Source: CAZSXS01 sp964611385 (GTDB taxonomy: Bacteria > Bacillota > Clostridia > Lachnospirales > CAYPQA01). Taken from it: DNA of 21,041 nt. The position numbers were made by a program, and so were the translations under genes. Position 1 is the first letter of the stretch; each line of letters opens with the position of its first letter. The DNA is taken from the NCBI GenBank assembly GCA_964611385.1, contig CAZSXS010000065.1:1-21041 (forward strand). The letters run 5' to 3'. The notes beneath the pieces were generated by a model. The model searched no databases. It was given only the letters and a program-made list of their open reading frames with translations, and was not told the DNA's origin. This document shows positions 7,448-14,903 of the stretch, one piece after another.

Positions 7448-8806
7448 TTACTCCCCCAGTTCATGTACAAAGTCCTTAAAAAGATCGCCTCTCTGCTCAA
7501 AGTTATCAAACATATCCCAGCTGGCACAGGCGGGAGATAGAAGCACACAGTCACCAGGAATAGCTTTTGCATAGGCTAGATCAACAGCGTCCTTTAAGCT
7601 ATTCACCCTTTCAAAATCAAAGAAGTTATAAGCCTTGCAACACTCAATGATTTTTTCTGTGACTTCGCCCAAGACAATCAAGAGTTTGACTCGACCGGGA
7701 AACAAGCGTACCCATTCGTCAAATTCAACACCCTTGTCGTAACCTCCACCGATTAAGATAATGGGCTTTTCAATGGCTTCCACGGACTTGATCGCCGAAT
7801 CCGGGTTGGTACCCTTCGAGTCGTTGTAATAGAGAACGCCCTTGAACTCCCGAACATATTCCAGCCGATGAGGTGCCCCCTTGAAGCCGCTGACCCCGCG
7901 TTTGATATCCATAAGGGTAACAGGCACGCAAAGAGACATGCTTACCGCTGCCAGAACATTTTCAACACTGTGCGTGCCGATCATGGTCAAGGGGATTAAA
8001 TCTAAGGACAAGACCTCTCCGCAAAAGTTAAAGATATTCGCATAAATAGCATTGTCTTGAACAAAGACGCCTTCGTCTAAGATCGTTTTCCGACTGAAAA
8101 AAATCACCTTGCTTTTGGCCAAAGCCGCCAGCTTGCGGCAGTTTTCATCATCATAGTTTAAGATCAAAAAATCATCCTTGGTTTGGTTCTCGAAAATCCT
8201 TGCCTTCATCCGCACATATTCTTCAAAAGTCTTGTGACGGTTAAGATGATCGGGGGTAAGATTGAGGATGGCAGCAATGTGAGGCCGGAAGGTTTGAATG
8301 GTTTCCAGTTGAAAGCTGCTGACTTCCAAGACTGCCAGATCCGTCTGCTCCATCTCATACACCACTTCTGTAAAAGGCAGGCCAATGTTGCCGCAGACCT
8401 TTACATTTTTGTTGAAGTAGCGAATAATGTCCCCCATCAAGGTGGTCGTGGTGGTTTTGCCGTTGGTTCCTGTGATGGCTAGGATAGGACAACGGCAAAG
8501 AATAGCGGCCAGCTCCATTTCTCCCCAGACCCGTATACCCAGCCGTCTAGCCTCCATCAGAAAGGGTAAGTCATACGGAATGCCGGGGCTGATGACCACC
8601 AAGTCTTGCTCGTTTAATAATGAATCATCCGGATTCCGGCCGGTAATGACCGTGTACCCTTCCTTTTCCAGTGTTAAGGGCAAATCACCCAACTTATCGG
8701 ATGTATCGCTAAGCGTAACAGTAGCACCCAGTCTCTTCAAAAGCTTCGCCGATGAAACCCCACTCCGAGCCATACCACAAACCAATATCTTCATGCCATC
8801 AAACAT
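7448..8806 (-). CDS. murD: UDP-N-acetylmuramoylalanine--D-glutamate ligase MurD
   Basis: Cytoplasmic ATP-dependent ligase adding D-glutamate to UDP-MurNAc-L-Ala. At 452 aa it has the usual MurD length. The N-terminal Rossmann-like domain starts KILVCGMARSG. The central ATPase domain carries GTNGKTT (113-119), EVSSFQLE (161-168), the NLTPDHLNRH stretch (182-191) and K201 in VRMKARIF, the expected carbamoylated lysine. The C-terminal domain contains YYNDSKGTNPDS and LLSPACASWDMFDNFEQRG, both characteristic of MurD. I chose the ATG at 8806, about 9 bases after AAGGAGG; an in-frame TTG immediately before it is less likely. It lies 44 bp after mraY and 27 bp before ftsW in the dcw operon. Confidence 0.96.
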   Translation of the reverse strand: MFDGMKILVCGMARSGVSSAKLLKRLGATVTLSDTSDKLGDLPLTLEKEGYTVITGRNPDDSLLNEQDLVVISPGIPYDLPFLMEARRLGIRVWGEMELAAILCRCPILAITGTNGKTTTTTLMGDIIRYFNKNVKVCGNIGLPFTEVVYEMEQTDLAVLEVSSFQLETIQTFRPHIAAILNLTPDHLNRHKTFEEYVRMKARIFENQTKDDFLILNYDDENCRKLAALAKSKVIFFSRKTILDEGVFVQDNAIYANIFNFCGEVLSLDLIPLTMIGTHSVENVLAAVSMSLCVPVTLMDIKRGVSGFKGAPHRLEYVREFKGVLYYNDSKGTNPDSAIKSVEAIEKPIILIGGGYDKGVEFDEWVRLFPGRVKLLIVLGEVTEKIIECCKAYNFFDFERVNSLKDAVDLAYAKAIPGDCVLLSPACASWDMFDNFEQRGDLFKDFVHELGE

Positions 8807-8850
8807 CAAACCATTCCTCCTTCATCTACTCAGTATTTATATACTCAGTC

Positions 8851-9831
8851 TCACTTAATAATTTCTGCGGCTAAAAAACCAATCAGGCAGAACAAGGCCG
8901 TAATAATATAAAACAAAGTAACCACCTTGGTCTCCGGCCAGCCGGAAATCTCAAAGCTGTGATGGATCGGAGCCATTTTAAAAAACCGTTGCTTGGTCAG
9001 CTTAAAATAGCCGACTTGGATCACAACCGAAAGCGCCTCAATCACATAGATAATCCCCACGATGGGAATAAACAGAGGCATCCGCAGAAGGATGGCCACA
9101 GCCACAACATAACCGCCCAAGGCCAAAGAACCCGTATCGCCCATAAAGACCTTCGCCGGATAGGAATTGAAAAGCAAAAAGCCTAAAAGACTTCCCAGAG
9201 CGGCACCGGAAATCGGTAAGAGCTTGCTGTTCATTACCCAGGCAATGATCGCAAAGAAGGTAACAACAAGGGCAGTTACGCCAGAGTCCAGACCATCCAG
9301 GCCGTCTGTTAAATTCACCGCATTGACGACGGCAATGATGACAAAAAAGATAAAGGGGATATAAAAAATACCCAAGTCCAGGGTTTTGTTTTGGGTAAAG
9401 GGAATAATCACTTCGGTCAATTTTGCATCCCCCATGATTTGAGGTGCGAATTTATAAAGGAAGAAAACAAAAATGCCACTGACAATGAATTGAGCAACGA
9501 TTTTCTGACCCGCCCGAAGGCCGAGCGAACGCTTTTTGACCACCTTGATGTAATCATCCGCAAAGCCAATCAGCCCAAAGCCCAGGGTCACAAAGATCAC
9601 CATAATCCCTTCCCTGTTATCCTTCAAAAAAATCACAGAGGCAAGAATAAAGCTCAGCAGGATCATAATCCCGCCCATGGTCGGGGTACCGGCCTTTTTC
9701 AGATGGGTTTTGGGGCCGTCATCCCGGACGTTCTGCCCAAACTTCAAGCGGTGTAGCCAAGGGATGACAACGGGGCAAAGTATAATATTCACAACAAATG
9801 CAATCATTACGGCATAAATCGCTGAATTCAT
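8851..9831 (-). CDS. mraY: Phospho-N-acetylmuramoyl-pentapeptide transferase MraY
   Basis: Membrane enzyme that transfers phospho-MurNAc-pentapeptide to undecaprenyl phosphate, forming lipid I. At 326 aa it has about ten membrane segments. Signatures: TPTMGGI (49-55), ADDYIK with D92/D93, NLTDGLDGLD (173-182), MGDTGS with D232, and the C-terminal histidine motif, here PIHHSFE (288-294) rather than the more usual HHH. I prefer the ATG at 9831, which overlaps the murF stop as ATGA and has AGAGG about 9 bases upstream. The ATG at 9840 directly abuts that AGAGG and has no room for a ribosome site. The overlap suggests translational coupling to murF. Confidence 0.95.
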   Translation of the reverse strand: MNSAIYAVMIAFVVNIILCPVVIPWLHRLKFGQNVRDDGPKTHLKKAGTPTMGGIMILLSFILASVIFLKDNREGIMVIFVTLGFGLIGFADDYIKVVKKRSLGLRAGQKIVAQFIVSGIFVFFLYKFAPQIMGDAKLTEVIIPFTQNKTLDLGIFYIPFIFFVIIAVVNAVNLTDGLDGLDSGVTALVVTFFAIIAWVMNSKLLPISGAALGSLLGFLLFNSYPAKVFMGDTGSLALGGYVVAVAILLRMPLFIPIVGIIYVIEALSVVIQVGYFKLTKQRFFKMAPIHHSFEISGWPETKVVTLFYIITALFCLIGFLAAEIIK

Positions 9832-11237
9832 ATCAAACATCCTCTAATCAAAATTTCTGCTGTTTTTTCAAATGCCAAAAGGCGTGAAGCCTTCACCAGT
9901 ATGGTGTCCCCGTCCCGAACCTCCGATAAAAGGATTGCATCCAGCTCTTCCCGGGTTTCAAAATACAGAAGCCGGGTAAGGGCTGGCATATCTTTTTGTG
10001 TGCTTTTTTGTTCGTTTAAAACCCGCTCAGCCCCTTTGTAAATCGAATAGGCCAAGCTTCCAACCGCAATGATCAACTCAAGACCCTTGGCGGCTGCATA
10101 AGCCCCAACCTCTTCATGCAGAGCCGGGCTGTCGTCCCCCAACTCCCGCATATCTCCTAAAATGCAAACCCGTCTTGTTTGGCTTTCGCTGAGCAAATCC
10201 AAGGCCGCCTTTACAGAAGAGGGCGAGGCGTTGTAGCTGTCGTTAATGACCGTAAAACGTCCCCTGACCACATCCATCCGATTTTTGGACAGCGTAAAAT
10301 TTTCTAATCCAGCTTTGATCTGAGCGAGAGAAAGGCCAAACTGCTCCCCAAGCAGCGCAGCTACAAGGGCGTTTTTCACCATATGCAGCCCCGGTACCTT
10401 CAACTGGATTTCCGTTCCTTTCAAGCAGAAACGAATGCCTAGAAACCCCTGGCTCACAATATCCTGGGCTATGCTTTGGGTAAAGAAGATCGGCTGGTTT
10501 TGAAATCGTCCATACTCAAGGGGCCAGAGCGCCTGTAAGCGCTGTAAATATTCATCGTCTCCGTTGAAAAAAGCAAGGCTGTCCTCTTTCATAAAATCAA
10601 GGATTTCAAGCTTGGCTTTTAAAATCCCTTCTCGACTACCCAAGTTTTCCAAATGGGCTTCGCCAATGTTGGTAATCACACAGTAGTCTGGTTTTGCAAT
10701 CTTACTCAGATTATGAAGCTCACCAAAATGATTCATGCCCATTTCCAAAACAAGCACCTGATGATGAGGCTGCAATTGAAAGACTGTCAAGGGTAGACCT
10801 AGCTCATTGTTATAATTCCCTTCCGTTTTCAAAACTGAAAAGCCCTGAGACAAAACGGAGGCGATCATATCCTTGGTGCTGGTTTTCCCCACACTTCCGG
10901 TGATGGCAACAACCTTCCCTGTGAATTTGGTCATGTAGTACTCAGCCAAATCCTTCAACGCTTGCCGCGTGCTTTCGACATAAATAATCTCGCCTGAAGC
11001 ATTGCTGCTCAATACACTGCTATCCTCGGCGCTCTTAGCTTCCTCGTCCTTTTCACTACATGGACAAGGCCGTTCTGAGAGGGCACGGATGGCCCCCCTT
11101 TTGAAAGCCGCTTCGATATACTCGTGACCATTCACATGCTCGCCCTGAATCGGAACAAAAAGGGAACCGACTTCTACCTTTCGGCTGTCAATGTGAACTG
11201 AGCGTATCCCCCGTAATATCTCCTCCGGATTAAACAT
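9828..11237 (-). CDS. murF: UDP-MurNAc-tripeptide--D-Ala-D-Ala ligase MurF
   Basis: ATP-dependent ligase that adds D-Ala-D-Ala to finish the soluble pentapeptide precursor; 469 aa. Seen: HIDSRKV (15-21) in the uridine-binding domain, P-loop GSVGKTS (114-120), the MurF-type GNYNNELGLPLT, EMGMNHFGEL, ITNIGEAHLE, and INDSYNASPSS in the C-terminal part. Residues 57-82 of the first domain hold a Cys-, Glu- and Ser-rich insert (from PCPCSEK onward) that looks like a flexible loop absent from compact MurF proteins. The ATG at 11237 follows ATAGGAGG; an in-frame TTG at 11252 would put the ribosome site inside the gene. It begins 11 bases after the murE stop and overlaps mraY by 4 bases. Confidence 0.95.
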   Translation of the reverse strand: MFNPEEILRGIRSVHIDSRKVEVGSLFVPIQGEHVNGHEYIEAAFKRGAIRALSERPCPCSEKDEEAKSAEDSSVLSSNASGEIIYVESTRQALKDLAEYYMTKFTGKVVAITGSVGKTSTKDMIASVLSQGFSVLKTEGNYNNELGLPLTVFQLQPHHQVLVLEMGMNHFGELHNLSKIAKPDYCVITNIGEAHLENLGSREGILKAKLEILDFMKEDSLAFFNGDDEYLQRLQALWPLEYGRFQNQPIFFTQSIAQDIVSQGFLGIRFCLKGTEIQLKVPGLHMVKNALVAALLGEQFGLSLAQIKAGLENFTLSKNRMDVVRGRFTVINDSYNASPSSVKAALDLLSESQTRRVCILGDMRELGDDSPALHEEVGAYAAAKGLELIIAVGSLAYSIYKGAERVLNEQKSTQKDMPALTRLLYFETREELDAILLSEVRDGDTILVKASRLLAFEKTAEILIRGCLI

Positions 11238-11248
11238 GAAGCCTCCTA

Positions 11249-12742
11249 TCAAACACGAAGGGCTTCCTTAGCCACTTCCACATCATCAAAATCAATGGTT
11301 CTGTCTGCAAAAATCTGATAGTTCTCGTGCCCCTTACCGGCAATGATCACAGTATCGTCCTTTCCGGCAACGGCAATCGCACGGTGGATGGCTAATTTTC
11401 TATCTGGGACTTTTTCAAATTTACAGTTGGTTTCTAAGATGCCTTCCTCAATTTGCGCAATAATCGCTTCCGGAGGTTCTGTCCTTGGATTGTCAGAGGT
11501 TAAGACACAATAGTCAGACAGAATGCCAGCGATGCGTCCCATAATGGGTCTCTTACCCTTATCCTTATCTCCCCCGCAGCCAAAAAGGGTAATCACCCTT
11601 CCTTTTGTAAACTCACGGACGGACTTAATAATTTTCTCCAAAGAATCCGGACTGTGGGCATAATCCACAATCACATTAAAACCGTTGTTATTAGGTACGC
11701 TTTGAATCCTACCTGGTACGCCCTCCAACTTCAAGAGGGCGTTTTGTATGTCGCCGATATGCATATTCATAGCCAGCCCTGCTCCGATGGCACTAAGAGC
11801 ATTGTACACCGTGAAACTTCCTGGTATGTTTAACTTCACCTTGAACTCGTTCTTGTTATACAAATCCGGCGTGGGTAGCAGATTATGGGAAAGACGAACG
11901 GTAAACTCGCAACCCTTATCCGTATGCACGATATCAATGGCTTTCAAATCCGACTCTCTGTTCACACTAAAGGTGATGACACGTCCGGTGGCCTGTTCCA
12001 TCATATATTCACCATAGGGATCGTCTATGTTGATGATAGAGGTCTCACAGTTGTGGAAAAATTGCCCCTTCGTTTCCTTATAGTTTTCCATACTTCCATG
12101 GAAGTCCAAGTGATCTTGGGTCAGATTGGTAAAGATGCCGACTTTGAATTGTATCCCCGCAACCTTTTTTAAAGCCAAGGCATGAGAAGTCACTTCCATG
12201 ACCACATGGCTTACATCCTTATCATGCATCTGCGCAAAGATCTGGTGCAGCTCCAGGGTATCCGGTGTGGTGCTAGTAGCATAATAAATTTTCAAATGCT
12301 CCTTGCCAATGCGGGTTTCCACCGTGCCAATCACTCCGGTTTTTATTTGATCAGCCTTCTCGTTCAGGACTGCTTCCAAAAAATAGGTTACAGAAGTCTT
12401 GCCGTTCGTGCCCGTAACCCCGATGATCTCCATCGCATCCGCCGGATGATCATAGAAATTTGCTGCAATGGCGGCCAAGGCCTGACGACTGTCCGCCACC
12501 CGAACAATGGTCATTCCAGATAAATCAGTTAAATCCACGTCTTTATCCACTATAGCCGCTGCTGCCCCCTGGGCCTGAGTGTCCTTTAAAAAGCTGTGGC
12601 CATCCAGCTTCAAGCCCTGGATGCAGACAAAGAGGGTGTTTTTATCAACCCTCCTGGAATCAATTACTACTTGCTTTATGTCCGTATCCTTCCCTTGAAG
12701 GACAGTATAGTCTACGTTGCTCAATAGTTTAAAAAGCTTCAT
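11249..12742 (-). CDS. murE: UDP-MurNAc-L-Ala-D-Glu--2,6-diaminopimelate ligase MurE
   Basis: Cytoplasmic ligase adding the third stem-peptide residue; 497 aa, normal length. Seen: VVIDSRRV (25-32), GTNGKTS P-loop (111-117), TSTTPDTLELH (156-166), EVTSHAL, NLTQDHLDFHGSMENY, and K225 in ETKGQFF as the likely carbamoylated lysine. The C-terminal domain holds DNPR at 417-420, the signature of enzymes that take meso-diaminopimelate rather than lysine, so the wall is inferred to be DAP-type. GKGHENYQ (469-476) is also typical. The ATG follows AGGAGGGAACT. The 70-bp gap from spoVD contains a repeated CCTTGCATTT and a small GGCA/TGCC stem but no clear promoter. Confidence 0.96.
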   Translation of the reverse strand: MKLFKLLSNVDYTVLQGKDTDIKQVVIDSRRVDKNTLFVCIQGLKLDGHSFLKDTQAQGAAAAIVDKDVDLTDLSGMTIVRVADSRQALAAIAANFYDHPADAMEIIGVTGTNGKTSVTYFLEAVLNEKADQIKTGVIGTVETRIGKEHLKIYYATSTTPDTLELHQIFAQMHDKDVSHVVMEVTSHALALKKVAGIQFKVGIFTNLTQDHLDFHGSMENYKETKGQFFHNCETSIINIDDPYGEYMMEQATGRVITFSVNRESDLKAIDIVHTDKGCEFTVRLSHNLLPTPDLYNKNEFKVKLNIPGSFTVYNALSAIGAGLAMNMHIGDIQNALLKLEGVPGRIQSVPNNNGFNVIVDYAHSPDSLEKIIKSVREFTKGRVITLFGCGGDKDKGKRPIMGRIAGILSDYCVLTSDNPRTEPPEAIIAQIEEGILETNCKFEKVPDRKLAIHRAIAVAGKDDTVIIAGKGHENYQIFADRTIDFDDVEVAKEALRV

Positions 12743-12812
12743 AGTTCCCTCCTATATAAATGCAAGGCACTCCTTTGCCAAAATGCAAGGGATTTCCCAG
12801 CTTACTGTAACG

Positions 12813-14840
12813 TTAATCTCCGATCCAAAGCAATATCTTCGATGTTTTGTTGATGGTTTCGCCTTCCAGGGGAAATTGGCCTGTAATCTTTGAGCCTTCC
12901 CCGGCCACTTCATATCGTATTCCTAGATTCAACAGATCCTTCTTGGCATCGTTTACGGACTTTCCAATAAAATTCGGAACCTTTACCGATACAACCTCGG
13001 GCAGAGCCAGTTCGGCCTCGGTATAAATCGGCTCAATGTTGAGGTACGGCAAAGTATTCATTAATAGTTCCTTCATAACCGGTCCGGCAACCTGCCCGCC
13101 ATAGTAAGCGCCCTGAGGCTCGTCAATCAGCACTAAGGCCAAGACCTGCGGATCATCCGCCGGGGCAAAGGCTAGGAAGGAGGCGATGTACTTTCCGCTA
13201 CGCCGCGGAAGCTTTTCACTGGTGGCGGTCTTTCCGCCCACACGATAACCAGGGATATAGGTTTTGTTTCCTGTGCCCGACATGACGACACTCTCAAGAA
13301 TGGTTCTCATTCTGTCTGAGTTTTCTTTTGATACCACCTGTTTGGGATCCGTCTTGGCAAACTCCTCAATGATTTCTCCTTCATCACTGATGGTTCGGAC
13401 ACCAAAGTGCGGCGTGATCAAGTAACCTCCGTTGATTACAGCAGAAACAGAACGCATGAGCTGTAGAGGCGTGATTTGAAAACTTTGGCCGAAACTCATG
13501 GTAGCTAGCTCCACGGGGCCAACCTTATCCAGCTTATGCATAATGCCCACAGCCTCACCAGGCAAATCTACGCCGGTTTTTGAATTAAAGCCAAAGTCAA
13601 GCAGGTATTGATAAAAGGTTTCTGCCCCTAAGCGTTCGGCTATGGCCATAAAGACCGGGTTACAAGAATTTTGAACCCCTTGCACAAAGGTTTGGGCACC
13701 GTGGCTTCTGGGCGAACGCCAGCATTTAATCGTTCTGCCTGCCACCACATGAAAGCCAGAGCAGCTAAAGGGGGAATTTTCTTCCACCACATTTTCTTGT
13801 AAGCCCGCAACAGAGGTAATAATCTTAAAGGTGGAGCCGGGCTCATAAGTATCATTAATACTAAAGTTTCTCCACATTTTATTAAGATAATCATTTCTGT
13901 CCTTGTCCGACAACATATTCCAAATTGCAGCATATTCCTCAGAGTTGATGGTAAAAGGGGAGTTCAAATCAAAATCGGGTTTATTGGCCATGGCAATAAT
14001 CTCACCGTTTTTGGGATTCATCATAATAATTGTCCCACGCTTGGCCGACTTGGCTTCAACAATTTTTTCTATGGTTTGCTCGGCATACTGTTGAAGGATG
14101 GCGTCCAAGCTCGTTACCAGATTACTTCCATTTTTCGGCTCTATCCTTAGCTCTTGACTATCCTTATATTCTCGCCCGTAAATATCAGTCTCTGTCAAAA
14201 TTTTTCCGCTCTCGCCCTTCAAATACTTATCATAGACGGCCTCAAGTCCGATTATCCCCTGATTATCCTTTCCCACAAAGCCCAACACCTGGGAAGCCAT
14301 GGTGGAAAAGGGGTAAACGCGCTTAATATCCTCGTCTATAACCACACCAGGAAGCTTTAAGGCTCTGATTTCATCCGCCAGATTTTTATCTACCTTTGTT
14401 TTTATTCGTTCAAGAGCCACTCGCTTATTTACCTTTTGAAGCACCAGCTCGTAGTCCAGAGCCAGCCTCTGAGAAAGCTCGCGGGCAACTTCCTCTGGGT
14501 TTTTAACCTGATTATGAATAACACTGACCGAGGCAACCGTTTCCGTTACGGCAATGGGGATCATGTTCCTGTCATAGATTGCACCCCGGTCAGGAGAGAT
14601 CAGGCGGTCTCTGGTTTGCTGCTCATAGGCCCGGGCCTGCAGCCAACTCCCCTCAACAGCCTGTATGTAAAGTATCCGCATCAATAGTGCAAACAGCACG
14701 CCGCCAAATAAAAACATCAAGAACAATAGCTTCCGTTTTGACAGAAGGCTCAACTTTAAATCCTTCATGCTTAGTTCTTTGTTGCTTTTTGCAGTCAGTC
14801 TCTTGGTTAATCCTCTTCCTCTTCTGCTAATGCCTCGCAA
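12813..14840 (-). CDS. spoVD: Class B penicillin-binding protein SpoVD with one PASTA domain
   Basis: Membrane-anchored D,D-transpeptidase (675 aa). In Bacillus SpoVD is needed for spore cortex synthesis. Order: basic cytoplasmic tail, TM at about 38-58, PBP dimerisation domain at about 70-235, transpeptidase domain at about 260-590 and one PASTA domain at about 618-675. Active-site motifs are S336-TF-K339 (SxxK) and S392-C-N394 (SxN). The third motif reads K537-T-A539 in VGGKTATSEK instead of the standard KTG. I kept the TTG at 14840 because AGGTG lies 7 bases before it. The alternative ATG at 14768 (MKDLKLS) keeps the TM but has a poor ribosome site. Position after pbpB and before murE is exactly the Bacillus arrangement. 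SpoVD is assigned over a second FtsI because it is shorter and has only one PASTA. Confidence 0.9.
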   Translation of the reverse strand: MRGISRRGRGLTKRLTAKSNKELSMKDLKLSLLSKRKLLFLMFLFGGVLFALLMRILYIQAVEGSWLQARAYEQQTRDRLISPDRGAIYDRNMIPIAVTETVASVSVIHNQVKNPEEVARELSQRLALDYELVLQKVNKRVALERIKTKVDKNLADEIRALKLPGVVIDEDIKRVYPFSTMASQVLGFVGKDNQGIIGLEAVYDKYLKGESGKILTETDIYGREYKDSQELRIEPKNGSNLVTSLDAILQQYAEQTIEKIVEAKSAKRGTIIMMNPKNGEIIAMANKPDFDLNSPFTINSEEYAAIWNMLSDKDRNDYLNKMWRNFSINDTYEPGSTFKIITSVAGLQENVVEENSPFSCSGFHVVAGRTIKCWRSPRSHGAQTFVQGVQNSCNPVFMAIAERLGAETFYQYLLDFGFNSKTGVDLPGEAVGIMHKLDKVGPVELATMSFGQSFQITPLQLMRSVSAVINGGYLITPHFGVRTISDEGEIIEEFAKTDPKQVVSKENSDRMRTILESVVMSGTGNKTYIPGYRVGGKTATSEKLPRRSGKYIASFLAFAPADDPQVLALVLIDEPQGAYYGGQVAGPVMKELLMNTLPYLNIEPIYTEAELALPEVVSVKVPNFIGKSVNDAKKDLLNLGIRYEVAGEGSKITGQFPLEGETINKTSKILLWIGD

Positions 14841-14903
14841 ACAGCATCACCTGATTTCGTTTTCTATCAGTGTATTAAGCAAAAGAGGCTTGTATGCCAA
14901 AAA

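Noticed and set aside
9832..9840. Upstream ATG for MraY
   Set aside because: It directly abuts the AGAGG, which is well placed only for the ATG at 9831.
14889..14896. CATACAAG as a sigma-E -10 box for a sporulation promoter of spoVD
   Set aside because: No matching -35 at 13-15 bases upstream, so it cannot be supported, though SpoVD has such a promoter in Bacillus.
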